Below, piece after piece: positions 41,504 to 50,796 of a stretch of DNA of 64,000 nt. Every line of letters begins with the position of its first letter. Position 1 is the stretch's first letter. Where the stretch lies: the NCBI GenBank assembly GCA_018363915.1, contig JAGZMY010000001.1:1-64000 (forward strand), given 5' to 3'. Both the position numbers and the translations under genes were made by a program. Under the pieces are notes generated by a model, which did not search any database, was not told the origin of the DNA, and saw only the letters and a list, made by a program, of their open reading frames with translations. Origin of the DNA: Anaerococcus vaginalis. GTDB taxonomy: Bacteria; Bacillota; Clostridia; Tissierellales; Peptoniphilaceae.

Positions 41504-42904
41504 ATGGAAAAGTCGAATTATTCCAGTAAGCTAAGGGCAATTGCAAAAGATTTAAGTGAATATATTAAAGTAATTGATGATAAAAAATCACTTATAAAAT
41601 TTGTTTTGTCAAAAGCTAAGGAAAAAAAATTAGTTATACTTTTAATAAATGATTGTTATTATATAAAAAATGAAAATTCGAAAGCTGTTTTACACCTAAA
41701 TATTAGTGATAAAATAAACCAATCTTCTTTTATTGAAATTAAGGAAGATGAAGAAATTTCATTTGAAACAAATTTGAATCCAACTGAAATAAGCGGGATT
41801 TTATCGATAACAATGCTACTTGAAGAAGGTATAAATAATTTTGATATTTTATTAACAAATAATTATATAAATGATTATAATAAAGATTTTTCTGTTTTAA
41901 GATCCGTTATAAGATCAAAAAATATTATTAATTTAAATTTAAATGAATCTGATTGCATAGCAGAAAGTTTTGCTTCACATACGATTAGTACAGTTGGAAT
42001 TCCTATAAATAGGAAAGAAATTGACGAAGAAAGTTTCTTAGAAAATAATTTAATTTATAGAATAAGTCTTAAAAATATAGCTGGCGATAATTTTTCTAAT
42101 GATTTTAACAATGTTTTCAAAAACACAATAAAAATGTTGATGACTTTTATCAGAAAAATAAAATCAAAAGTTGATTTAGATGTAATTAATATTGAAGGCG
42201 GAGGCAAGCACGACAAAACACCATCTTATTGTTTTGTAGACTTAGTTTGTAAAAATGAATTCGAAAATGATTTGTTAGATGTATTTTATTTATTTGAAAG
42301 CGAATATTTAACTGCAAATTTAAAAATTGAACCAAATTTAAAATTTGAAATTAAAAAAATAGATAAATTAAAATTTTATCCAATGACTCAAGAATCATAC
42401 AATCACATAGCTTCTTTCGTTGAATTATCATTAAATGGAACATTTTCTGTAGATAGCAATACAAAAACCACAATCTCTTCTTCGGTTTTAACAAAAGTAA
42501 GAACTTCAAGTTATAAATTAAATGCTGTTATGATTTTTAGGTCTTTATCAGAAGAAAGTTTAAGCAGAATGTTAGAACAAACTAAGCTTGCTAGTGATAT
42601 TAATGGGGGAGAATTTACAAATAGGTTATCAATTCCTTCATGGCAAAATAAAGAAAATGATCTGGCTCTTAGATTTAAAGATACCTATGATTATTTATAT
42701 AAGAGCAATTTAGAGATAATAAAAACACAATATTCTTTAGACTGCAACCTGATTTTTTATAAATTTAATGTTAATATGATATCAATTGGGGTAAAATATA
42801 AACAAGTGGATATGATAAATTCTGCTTGTGATTTTAAAGATATTTTAAAAACTTTTTCTTTAATTAAGGAAGTTTTATTTAAACTAAATAAAAATTTGGA
42901 GTGA
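41504..42904 (+). CDS. PepD-like (M20 family) protein lacking the metal site
   Basis: 466 residues, the same length as the true PepD at 16269. The C-terminal halves can be aligned by eye: ISSSVLTKVRTSS with ESSDNLALIKEED, MIFRSLSEESLSRM with SLRSSDNDALEEL, SIPSWQNKENDLALRF with SIYPGWEYKEDSKLRPL, and the YSLDCNLIFYKF and ISIG segments. The metal ligands are gone: the HMDM region is replaced by YYIKNENSK-type sequence, LGADNG by TNLNPTEISG, TTEEE by LTNNYI and the final AHS by VKYK. It is an intact frame and so probably a non-enzymatic protein. Family recognition is by my own comparison. Confidence 0.68.
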   Translation: MEKSNYSSKLRAIAKDLSEYIKVIDDKKSLIKFVLSKAKEKKLVILLINDCYYIKNENSKAVLHLNISDKINQSSFIEIKEDEEISFETNLNPTEISGILSITMLLEEGINNFDILLTNNYINDYNKDFSVLRSVIRSKNIINLNLNESDCIAESFASHTISTVGIPINRKEIDEESFLENNLIYRISLKNIAGDNFSNDFNNVFKNTIKMLMTFIRKIKSKVDLDVINIEGGGKHDKTPSYCFVDLVCKNEFENDLLDVFYLFESEYLTANLKIEPNLKFEIKKIDKLKFYPMTQESYNHIASFVELSLNGTFSVDSNTKTTISSSVLTKVRTSSYKLNAVMIFRSLSEESLSRMLEQTKLASDINGGEFTNRLSIPSWQNKENDLALRFKDTYDYLYKSNLEIIKTQYSLDCNLIFYKFNVNMISIGVKYKQVDMINSACDFKDILKTFSLIKEVLFKLNKNLE

Positions 42905-42906
42905 AG

Positions 42907-43263
42907 ATGTCAAAAAAATTAGAAATTCATAATCATGAAATTGAGTTTGAAAAAAATGAAGGAAAAGCAATAATTGAATTGCAATTGGACGAGAATCCAA
43001 GACAATGTTATTTAATTGATATATTTTCTGTAGATGGCGTTGATTATATAGCCTTAGTTGATTCTGAAAACAGCGAACTTATTATTCTCTTGTATGAATT
43101 AGAGGATGAAGAAAGCGGAGAAATCAAATTAAATTCTTTAGAAGATGAAGATAAACTTGATGAAATATATCATTTATTTTCACATTATTGGGATTACGAT
43201 ACAATTGATGAGATTGTAAGTGAATACGAAAGTGATTTAGAAGATAGTGATTTAAATGAATAG
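42907..43263 (+). CDS. DUF1292 protein
   Basis: 118 residues, very acidic. The centre has CYLIDIFSVDGVDYIALVD and LLYELEDEESGEIKLNSLED, the pattern of DUF1292, a Firmicute family of unknown function often found near yrrK/yrrL-type genes. The frame is open from a GTG at 42901, but GGAGTGA there acts better as the ribosome site for the ATG at 42907. It overlaps the radical SAM gene by 8 bases. Confidence 0.82.
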   Translation: MSKKLEIHNHEIEFEKNEGKAIIELQLDENPRQCYLIDIFSVDGVDYIALVDSENSELIILLYELEDEESGEIKLNSLEDEDKLDEIYHLFSHYWDYDTIDEIVSEYESDLEDSDLNE

Positions 43264-44212
43264 GGATTTACCATATTTTCCTATATCAGAATATTACAAA
43301 TTAGAATATGGACAAAAGGTATATAAACTACCTGTAAAATTATCTTTATCTTGTCCAAACAGAGATGGAGAAAAAAGTACAAAAGGATGTATTTTTTGCT
43401 CGGAAAGTGGGGGAAGTTTTGAAAATTTACCTTCATTTTTGACAGTTGATAGGCAATTAGAGATAAATAAAAATTATATAGGTAGTAGATATAAAGCAAA
43501 AAAGTTCATAGCCTATTTTCAAAACTTTTCAAATACTTATGTAGAGTTCGAGAAATTTAAAAATATTATTGAAGCTTGCAACAAAGAATATATTGTAGCT
43601 ATATCAATATCAACTAGAAGTGATTGTATAACTTATAAAAAATTAGATTTTTTAAGTGATTTTTCAAAAAAAACAGGGATTGATATAATCATAGAATTGG
43701 GTTTACAAACTGCAAATTATAAAACTCTAAAGATTCTTAATAGATGTGAAGATTTAGCTGACTTTATAAAAGCTTGCAATATGATAAATGAATATGGATT
43801 TAGGATTTGTACTCATGTTATCTTATCACTTCCCTGGGATGATGATGAAGATATAATTGAAACTGCTAGGATTATTAATGTACTTAGAGTAAAAGAGGTT
43901 AAAATTCATTCCTTGTTTGTAATAAAAAATACAAAACTTGAAATGATGTATCAAAACAATGAGTTTAAAATGCCCTCAAAAGAAGATTATCAAAAAAATG
44001 TTATTTTGTTTTTGAGATATATTAATAAGAATATAGCAATACAAAGACTTGTAGGAAGAGCACCTAAAGAAGATTCTGTTTTTTGTAATTGGAACTGTTC
44101 ATGGTGGATGATTAGAGATGAAATTATAGATTATATGAACGAAAATAATATTTTTCAAGGCGATATGACTTGCCAAAAAGAATATAAAAAATTAAAGGGA
44201 GAGATGAAATGA
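43256..44212 (+). CDS. Radical SAM protein, YtqA/TIGR01212 family
   Basis: 318 residues. The iron-sulfur motif lies in SCPNRDGEKSTKGCIFCSES (near residues 30-50), with the cysteine spacing of this family rather than the usual CxxxCxxC. FIAYFQNFSNTY and GLQTANYKTLKILNR follow. A conserved CNWNCSWWMIRDE lies near the C-terminus. The biochemical function of the family is not established to my knowledge. It overlaps both neighbours by a few bases and so is translationally coupled. Confidence 0.9.
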   Translation: MNRDLPYFPISEYYKLEYGQKVYKLPVKLSLSCPNRDGEKSTKGCIFCSESGGSFENLPSFLTVDRQLEINKNYIGSRYKAKKFIAYFQNFSNTYVEFEKFKNIIEACNKEYIVAISISTRSDCITYKKLDFLSDFSKKTGIDIIIELGLQTANYKTLKILNRCEDLADFIKACNMINEYGFRICTHVILSLPWDDDEDIIETARIINVLRVKEVKIHSLFVIKNTKLEMMYQNNEFKMPSKEDYQKNVILFLRYINKNIAIQRLVGRAPKEDSVFCNWNCSWWMIRDEIIDYMNENNIFQGDMTCQKEYKKLKGEMK

Positions 44213-44637
44213 TTTATTTAGTATTAGGACCATCAGGAAGTGGAAAAACAAAATGGTTAATAGACCAAGCTAATGATGAAAAAGGTAAAGGAAACACAAA
44301 TATAGTATTTGTTGATAGTGATAATGAACAAATTTATTCACTTGACCATTCTGTAAGACTAATTGATGCTTCAAACTTTTTTATAGATTCTGTAGAATCT
44401 TTTAGAGGATTTATAGCTGGAATATTAGCAAGGGATTATGATATTGGAAAAATTTATATTGATGGTATCTACGATATAATTGATATTAATAGTGAAAATA
44501 TTGAGAAACTTTCAGATGACTTAACTAAACTTTCAAATGAATGTAATGTAGATGTTTATCTTGGCCTAGATTGTAAGTCAAGTGATATACCTGAATCTCT
44601 TGATGCAGAAATTCACGAAACAAAATTATTAGATTAA
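44209..44637 (+). CDS. Small P-loop protein
   Basis: 142 residues. The Walker A motif GPSGSGKT lies at residues 7-14. IVFVDSDNEQ and KIYIDGIYDII are candidate Walker-B-like strands. The protein is too short for a full kinase or ATPase and has no obvious lid. It overlaps the radical SAM gene by 4 bases, so a joint role is plausible but unproven. Not assigned to a known family. Confidence 0.7.
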   Translation: MIYLVLGPSGSGKTKWLIDQANDEKGKGNTNIVFVDSDNEQIYSLDHSVRLIDASNFFIDSVESFRGFIAGILARDYDIGKIYIDGIYDIIDINSENIEKLSDDLTKLSNECNVDVYLGLDCKSSDIPESLDAEIHETKLLD

Positions 44638-44643
44638 ATTTAA

Positions 44644-44667
44644 GCCGTCTCTAAGAGACGGTTTTTT
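44644..44667 (+). terminator. Terminator after the P-loop gene
   Basis: CCGTCTC/GAGACGG stem with a 3-base loop and six Ts. Confidence 0.92.
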
Positions 44668-44673
44668 GATATT

Positions 44674-45213
44674 ATGTTAGATGAAGTAAAAAAATTAGAA
44701 TCTTTCAATAAATGGAGAAAGGAAAGCATTGATTTATTAACTAATCAAAAAATTGGTAAAGATGAATTTTTAGAATTAAATTATAGGTATTTGGTAAAGC
44801 TCGATTTAAAACCATTTTCAAATATTTCTTCTGTTTTAGAAGCTGTATATAATTATCAGTATTACAATATAATGGCAAAAAGATCTAATCAAATGGCTCT
44901 TACTTTTATTTCTAGAAAAAAGAAAAAATATCAACAAGAAATAAACAATAGGGAAAATTATTATTATTTAAAAGATTTAGCAACAGAAAAATTGCTTGAA
45001 TTGATAGATTATAAGGACATAGAAGCTTATTTCATAAAATTAAAATCAAAAAGATTAACGGGTGAAATATTTGAGATATATCTAAAAGATTTTGATAAGT
45101 TGATACTGCATTCAAAAAATAAAAATCTTCTTCAAAAATTAAAAGAGAAAGAATGTTTTTTGGATGAAGCCAAAATATCTATGATTGATTCCTATGTTAA
45201 TAAATCATATTAA
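44674..45213 (+). CDS. Hypothetical protein (DUF6648-like)
   Basis: 179 residues, basic and helical, with no membrane segment. KIGKDEFLELNYRYLVKLDLKPFSN and VYNYQYYNIMAKRSNQMA resemble a clostridial family that I believe is DUF6648; this is from memory and weak. Its function is unknown. The start lies only 7 bases after a strong terminator, with no clear ribosome site, so expression may depend on read-through or an internal promoter. The next gene begins right after its stop. Confidence 0.6.
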   Translation: MLDEVKKLESFNKWRKESIDLLTNQKIGKDEFLELNYRYLVKLDLKPFSNISSVLEAVYNYQYYNIMAKRSNQMALTFISRKKKKYQQEINNRENYYYLKDLATEKLLELIDYKDIEAYFIKLKSKRLTGEIFEIYLKDFDKLILHSKNKNLLQKLKEKECFLDEAKISMIDSYVNKSY

Positions 45214-45214
45214 T

Positions 45215-46174
45215 ATGATAGAAGTTAAAATTAATGAAAATGATGCAAATCAAAGATTTGACAGATTTTTAAGAAAATATTTACAAAATGCTCCCTTGTC
45301 ACTTATTCAAAAAAATATTAGAAAGAAAAATTTTAAAATAAATGATAAAAGAGCAAAAAAAGATGATTTCGTCAAAAATGGCGATATTATTACAATGTAT
45401 ATTAAAGATGAAGATTATAAAAAATGGGTTAGAAGAAAAGAATTCAAAGCTAGTGATTTTGACCTTGATATAATATATGAAGATGAAAATATTATTATAA
45501 TTGACAAAAAATCTGGAGTATTATCTCATGCTGCCAATAAAAATGATTATGGAAATAATATAGTAGATCAGATGACTTCATATTTATATAAAACAAACAA
45601 GGTAAACAGTAGAAATTTAACTTTTAAACCAAGTATAGTAAATAGACTTGATAGAAATACTGCAGGACTTATTATTGGAGCAAAAAATGCAAAAGCACTT
45701 AGAAGTCTTAACAAAGCAATTCGTCAAGGAAAGATAAATAAATATTATCTTACTATAGTTGAAGGAGAAATTTATAAAGATTTTGAAATTGATACTAGAA
45801 TTTCAAAAAATGAAAATAAAAATATGGTAAAAGGAAAAGAAGATGGAAAAAGGATTATTACAAAATTTCATCCTTTAGAAACAAAAAATAATTTTACTTT
45901 ACTAGAGTGTAAGCTTATTACTGGAAAAACCCATCAAATTAGATATTCATTAAACAAAAATTCTACACCAATTATTGGCGATAGAAAATATAGTAAATCA
46001 AGAATAGATTATAAAAAAATAAATCTTAATAATCAAGCCTTATTAGCCTACAAATTAGAATTTGATTTTATTGATAATTTATCATATCTAGATAAAAAAA
46101 TATTTATTTCAAGACAAGTAGGAAAAATTAATGACCTAAAAGAGGAAGTCTTCTATGGAAATCTTATTAAATGA
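45215..46174 (+). CDS. RluD/RluC-type pseudouridine synthase
   Basis: 319 residues. The N-terminal S4 domain (NQRFDRFLRKYLQNAPLSLIQKNIRKKNFKIN, near residues 12-43) precedes the catalytic domain. The motif NRLDRNTAGLIIGAKN has the catalytic Asp, and LITGKTHQIRYSLNKNSTPIIGDRKYS is conserved. It probably modifies 23S rRNA. The frame is open from 45185, but the ATG at 45215 gives the family N-terminus; it lies 1 base after the previous stop and has no clear ribosome site, suggesting coupled re-initiation. Confidence 0.93.
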   Translation: MIEVKINENDANQRFDRFLRKYLQNAPLSLIQKNIRKKNFKINDKRAKKDDFVKNGDIITMYIKDEDYKKWVRRKEFKASDFDLDIIYEDENIIIIDKKSGVLSHAANKNDYGNNIVDQMTSYLYKTNKVNSRNLTFKPSIVNRLDRNTAGLIIGAKNAKALRSLNKAIRQGKINKYYLTIVEGEIYKDFEIDTRISKNENKNMVKGKEDGKRIITKFHPLETKNNFTLLECKLITGKTHQIRYSLNKNSTPIIGDRKYSKSRIDYKKINLNNQALLAYKLEFDFIDNLSYLDKKIFISRQVGKINDLKEEVFYGNLIK

Positions 46175-47783
46175 TGAGTTTTTAAAAACAAATAAAAAAT
46201 TTTTATATGAAATTATAAAAGAAAAATACCCAAATAATTTTAAAGATTATGTTTTAGCAAATGTAAATGGGAAAATTGTAGATCTTAATTATAAAATTTC
46301 TCAAGATGAAAAAATAGATTTAATAAAAAAATATACTCACATAGCAAATTTATCCTATGAATCTACCATTGCTTTGATTTGTATGCTTGCAATAGAAAAA
46401 ATTTATAAAAACAAAAAAGTTAATATAGAATATTCTGTAAATAATTGCTTATACTTATCAGTTGAAAATTTTAAAATCTTACATAAAGATATAGAAAAAA
46501 TAAAAAAAGAGATGGAAAATCTAATAAAAGAAGATTTTCCAATTGTTAAAAAAACTTACAAAAAAACCGATGCTCTTAAAATCTTTAAAGAAAATGATGA
46601 CTTAGATAAGTATAATTTATTAAATAGTTTAGATTTAAATGAAATAAATATATACGACGTAAAAGATAAATTTTATTTTTTTACTAATTATTTATGCCCA
46701 AAATCATCTTGGATAGAAGATTTTGATATAATTTATTATCATCCAGGAATTTTAATAAATTATAAAAAATCTGAAAATTCAAAGTTATTAGATTTTAAAG
46801 AGCAAATTAATATACCAAAAATATATGAAAGATCAAAAAGATGGACAAATCTACTGGGAATTAATTTTGCAAGCGACTTAAATGAATTAGTAATAAATGA
46901 TAAAATTGAAAGCCTGGTTAATGTTAATGAAACATATTATAATAATCAGTTAAATAAGTGTGCAAAAGATATTATTGCAAATAATATGAATATAGTTATG
47001 CTTGCAGGGCCTTCCTCATCAGGAAAGACAACTACTGCAAAAAAATTAGCAATTCAACTTGCGGTATTGGGAAAAGATGCTTATGTAATTTCAACTGATG
47101 ATTATTTTGTAGATAGAAATAAAACGCCCTTAGATGAAAATGGAAATAAAGACTTTGAAAGTATTGATGCAATAGATCTACATAGTTTAAATGAAGATTT
47201 ATTAGATCTTTTAGAGGGCAAAGAAGTTATTTTACCTTCATTTAATTTTATAAAAGGAATTAGAACCTTATCAAATAAAAAAATAAAAATGAAAGATAAT
47301 ACGATTTTGATAATAGAAGGAATTCATGCTCTAAATCCAAAACTTACCGACTATATACCAGAAAAAAATAAATACAAAATTTACGTTTCAGTTTTAACAG
47401 GTATAAATATAGACTCAACAAATAGAATTTCATCAACTGAAACGAGACTTATAAGAAGAATAGTTAGAGACAACAAGTACAGAGGATATGATACTTTGGA
47501 AACTTTAAAATCTTGGGATAAGGTAAAATTAGGAGAGCAAAAATATATTTTCCCTTATCAAAATAGGGCAGATTTTTATGTTGATTCATCACTTATATAT
47601 GAATATAATGCACTAAAAAAATACGCCATAGAATGTTTTAAACAAGTTTCAAAAAATTCTAAATATTATTATATGGTTGATAGGCTTGAAAATATTTTGT
47701 CATATTTTGTAGAAATTGAAAATACAAAAATAATTGACGATCACTCAATACTTAGAGAATTTATAGGAGAAGATAATGACTAA
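46155..47783 (+). CDS. Uridine kinase-like nucleoside kinase with TGS/ThrRS-type N-terminus
   Basis: 542 residues. The N-terminal part (near 1-75) resembles a TGS domain, and residues 75-250 resemble the second additional domain of threonyl-tRNA synthetase. A uridine kinase/phosphoribulokinase domain follows, with P-loop MLAGPSSSGKTTTAKKL (near 280-296), STDDYFVDR and LIIEGIHALNP. The family occurs widely in clostridia and is annotated as nucleoside kinase; the role of the tRNA-synthetase-like part is unknown. It overlaps both neighbours. Confidence 0.88.
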   Translation: MEILLNDEFLKTNKKFLYEIIKEKYPNNFKDYVLANVNGKIVDLNYKISQDEKIDLIKKYTHIANLSYESTIALICMLAIEKIYKNKKVNIEYSVNNCLYLSVENFKILHKDIEKIKKEMENLIKEDFPIVKKTYKKTDALKIFKENDDLDKYNLLNSLDLNEINIYDVKDKFYFFTNYLCPKSSWIEDFDIIYYHPGILINYKKSENSKLLDFKEQINIPKIYERSKRWTNLLGINFASDLNELVINDKIESLVNVNETYYNNQLNKCAKDIIANNMNIVMLAGPSSSGKTTTAKKLAIQLAVLGKDAYVISTDDYFVDRNKTPLDENGNKDFESIDAIDLHSLNEDLLDLLEGKEVILPSFNFIKGIRTLSNKKIKMKDNTILIIEGIHALNPKLTDYIPEKNKYKIYVSVLTGINIDSTNRISSTETRLIRRIVRDNKYRGYDTLETLKSWDKVKLGEQKYIFPYQNRADFYVDSSLIYEYNALKKYAIECFKQVSKNSKYYYMVDRLENILSYFVEIENTKIIDDHSILREFIGEDND

Positions 47784-48678
47784 AACAATAGGACTTGATA
47801 TAGGTGGAACAAAAATCCAAGGTGCTGTAATTGATGAAAATGGAGAAATTTTAAAAACTTATAGACTCGAAACTTGTGCTAGAGAAGGAAAAGATAAAGT
47901 TTTAGAAAATATTTCAAAAATTATAGAGTTTTTAAAAACTGATGAAATTGAAGCTATTGGTGTTGGAACACCTGGTTTTATAGATTCAGAAAATGGAATA
48001 GTTACTTTTGCAGGAAACATAGATGGATGGACGGGTCTTAATTTAAAAAAAGAACTTGAAAAAATATCAGGACTTCCTGTATTTGTAGAAAATGATGCAA
48101 ATATAGCTTTGGTTTGTGAAAAATGGCTAGGAGCTGGTAAAGGTTATAATGATATAGTTATGATTACAATTGGAACAGGACTTGGCGGAGCTGTTTATAA
48201 TGAAAAAATGGGATTATTATCTGGAAGTAATTTTCAAGGAGCAGAGCTTGGACATATAATTTTACATCCTGATGGAGAATATTGTACATGTGGACAAAGT
48301 GGTTGTGCAGAAAGTTATTGTTCTGGAACTGCTATTGTAAGACATTATGAAGAATTAACAAGAAATGAATTAAATGGGGAAGAAATATTTAAACTTGCTA
48401 ATGATGATGATGAAAATGCAAAAAAAGTTATTGAAAGATTTACAAGCGATTTGGCTTGGTTTTTAACAAGCTTGAGAAATATTTTTGATCCTCAATTAAT
48501 AATTGTTGGTGGTGGAGTAATAAATTCTAAAGATTTTTGGTGGAATGAAGTTTTGGAAAATTTCAAAAAATATTGCCATTTATCTGATAAAGTTGAAATC
48601 AAATCAGCTAAATTTTTAAATGAAGCTGGTGTTATTGGTGCAGGAAGAATTGCAATGGAAAGGTTAAAAAATGAGTGA
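47776..48678 (+). CDS. ROK-family glucokinase
   Basis: 300 residues. The ATP motif IGLDIGGTKIQGAVID lies at residues 5-20. The active Asp is in FVENDANIALVCEKW, followed by MITIGTGLGGAVYN. The ROK zinc site is GHIILHPDGEYCTCGQSGCAESYCSG. There is no DNA-binding domain, so it is an enzyme rather than a repressor. It makes glucose-6-phosphate, for instance from glucose freed by the pullulanase pathway. It overlaps the response regulator by 8 bases. Confidence 0.92.
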   Translation: MTKTIGLDIGGTKIQGAVIDENGEILKTYRLETCAREGKDKVLENISKIIEFLKTDEIEAIGVGTPGFIDSENGIVTFAGNIDGWTGLNLKKELEKISGLPVFVENDANIALVCEKWLGAGKGYNDIVMITIGTGLGGAVYNEKMGLLSGSNFQGAELGHIILHPDGEYCTCGQSGCAESYCSGTAIVRHYEELTRNELNGEEIFKLANDDDENAKKVIERFTSDLAWFLTSLRNIFDPQLIIVGGGVINSKDFWWNEVLENFKKYCHLSDKVEIKSAKFLNEAGVIGAGRIAMERLKNE

Positions 48679-49366
48679 TAAAATTTTAATTTGCGATGAC
48701 GAAGAACATATCAGACAATTTATGAAAATAAATCTTGAATATGCAGGATTTAATATTATTGAAGCTGGTAGTGGAGAAGAAGCATTGAGATTAGCAGATG
48801 AAGAAGAACCTTTGGTTTGTATTTTAGATATAATGCTACCAGGAATTAGCGGATATGAAGTTTGCGATAGCATAAGAAAAAAATATCCAAAAGTTGGCAT
48901 AATTATGGTGTCTGCAAAAAGTCAAGATATTGATAAAATTTTAGGTCTTGAAAGAGGCTGTGATGATTACATTATAAAACCATTCAATCCTCAAGAGCTA
49001 ATTTTAAGAGTCAAATCTTTGATGAGAAGAGTTAAATTTATTGATGTAGAAAAAGAAGAAAAAAATGAAAATGTTCTTGAAGATGGTGTATTCAAATTAG
49101 ATTTGTATGCTAGAAATTTTTATAAAAATAATATAGAAATTGATGTTACACCAACTGAGTTTACAATATTAAAAAACTTTATTTTAAATAAAGGTAAGGC
49201 AATGAGTAGAATGGAAATAATGAAAGATACTTGGGGCGATAATTATAGCACAGATACAAAAATTGTAGATGTAAATATAAGAAGAATTAGGGCGAAAATT
49301 GAAGAAAATCCAGCAAGACCTGAGTATATAGAAACAGTTTGGGGAACAGGTTATAGATGGAGATAG
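48671..49366 (+). CDS. OmpR-family response regulator
   Basis: 231 residues. The receiver domain has the acidic pocket ICDDEEH and the phosphorylation Asp in CILDIMLPG (near residue 56), with the conserved Lys in YIIKPFNPQEL. The C-terminal winged helix has VTPTEFTILKNFILNKGKAMSR and VDVNIRRIRAKIEENPARPEYIETVWGTGYRW. It overlaps the histidine kinase gene by 10 bases. Its targets are unknown. Confidence 0.95.
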   Translation: MSDKILICDDEEHIRQFMKINLEYAGFNIIEAGSGEEALRLADEEEPLVCILDIMLPGISGYEVCDSIRKKYPKVGIIMVSAKSQDIDKILGLERGCDDYIIKPFNPQELILRVKSLMRRVKFIDVEKEEKNENVLEDGVFKLDLYARNFYKNNIEIDVTPTEFTILKNFILNKGKAMSRMEIMKDTWGDNYSTDTKIVDVNIRRIRAKIEENPARPEYIETVWGTGYRWR

Positions 49367-50796
49367 AAAAAAAGAAAAAATCATTATTTAAAATAAATTT
49401 TAATAGTATAATTTTTAGTATTATGAAAATAATAATGATTTTTGTAACTTTAGTTGTTGTAGGATTTGAAATTTTTTCATATAGGTCAATTACTAATTAT
49501 TATGAATCTGCACTTGTTGGAGCTATGCTTAATCAAGCAAAATATAATCAAGTTTTATATTCAAATTATTTGTCAAGATACGATCTTTCGGAGATTGTAA
49601 TTGGAGATAAAAATTCTTTTTATAGAAATAATGTTAGTCAAGTTCAAATCTTAGATAATTCTTCCAATGTTTTATTTGATTCACTTGGCTCTTCAAAAAT
49701 TGGTACAAAAATAAAATCTACTGATGTCATCAATGCAAATAAAGGGGAATATTCTTACCAAAAAATAATAAATAAAAAAACAGGAGAAGAAGTTATTGCT
49801 TTATCGTATCCATTAAGCGATAACCAAAAACAAATTGGTATTATAAGGCTAATTTCTTCTACTGCAAAAGTAAAAGAAAATGTAAATAATCAAATGATTA
49901 TATTTTTATTTTTTGGATTTACAATTTTTCTTTTTGCGCTGGTGGTTTCTTTTTATGCATCAAAAAGATGGATTGTTCCAATTAAAAATTTGACAAAGGT
50001 TGGAGAAAAATTAGCTCAGGGAGATTTTAAAGTAAAAGCCAGTGAAGATGGAAAAAATGAAATTTCCGAACTAGGGCAAACTCTTAATTATATGAGTGAA
50101 AATATAGTTAAAAGAGAAGATATGAAAAATGAATTTATATCTTCTGTTTCACATGAGCTTAGAACTCCACTTACTTCTATTAAAGGTTGGGCAATAACCT
50201 TACAAGCAAAAGAAATTCAAAAAAATGAAGATATGCTAAATCAAGGATTAACTATAATTGAAAATGAGGGAGAAAGATTATCACTTATGGTAGAAGATCT
50301 TCTTAATTTTTCAAGATTATCTTCCACATCTTTTCAATATGAAAAAGAAGATCTTAATATTGTTGAGATTGCAAAAGAAGTTTATCAACAACTTTATCCT
50401 AGAAGTTTAAATGAAAAAATAAATTTTGATTTTAAAACTGCTTACGAAGAAATTATTGTTAATTGTGATAAAAATAGAATGAAAGAAGTCTTTATAAATA
50501 TTATTGACAATGCTATGAAATTTACTCCAAAAGATGGGCATATTGATATTTTTATAAGCAAAGAATACGAAAATGTAAATATTGAAGTTAAAGATGATGG
50601 AGAAGGAATTAAAGAAGATGAAATTTCTTTTGTTTCTAGTAAATTTTTCAAAGGTTCTTCATCAAAAAGCCAAACTGGATTGGGCTTATCTATTTGTGAG
50701 GAAATAGTAAAAGCTCATGATGGAAAACTTGTAATAAAAAGTAAATATACAGTTGGGACTTCTGTCATTGTAGTTTTACCGAGGGCTAAAGTATGA
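49357..50796 (+). CDS. Sensor histidine kinase
   Basis: 479 residues. A helix near residues 17-40, an extracellular sensor of about 140 residues and a second helix near 180-200 come first. A HAMP domain follows (WIVPIKNLTKVGEKLAQGDFK). The H-box FISSVSHELRTPLTSIKGW (His near residue 266) and an ATPase domain (NIIDNAMKF, KDDGEGIKED, TGLGLSICEEI) complete it. The ligand is unknown. It overlaps the lipoprotein gene by 4 bases, so the lipoprotein may take part in sensing. Confidence 0.95.
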   Translation: MEIEKKKKSLFKINFNSIIFSIMKIIMIFVTLVVVGFEIFSYRSITNYYESALVGAMLNQAKYNQVLYSNYLSRYDLSEIVIGDKNSFYRNNVSQVQILDNSSNVLFDSLGSSKIGTKIKSTDVINANKGEYSYQKIINKKTGEEVIALSYPLSDNQKQIGIIRLISSTAKVKENVNNQMIIFLFFGFTIFLFALVVSFYASKRWIVPIKNLTKVGEKLAQGDFKVKASEDGKNEISELGQTLNYMSENIVKREDMKNEFISSVSHELRTPLTSIKGWAITLQAKEIQKNEDMLNQGLTIIENEGERLSLMVEDLLNFSRLSSTSFQYEKEDLNIVEIAKEVYQQLYPRSLNEKINFDFKTAYEEIIVNCDKNRMKEVFINIIDNAMKFTPKDGHIDIFISKEYENVNIEVKDDGEGIKEDEISFVSSKFFKGSSSKSQTGLGLSICEEIVKAHDGKLVIKSKYTVGTSVIVVLPRAKV

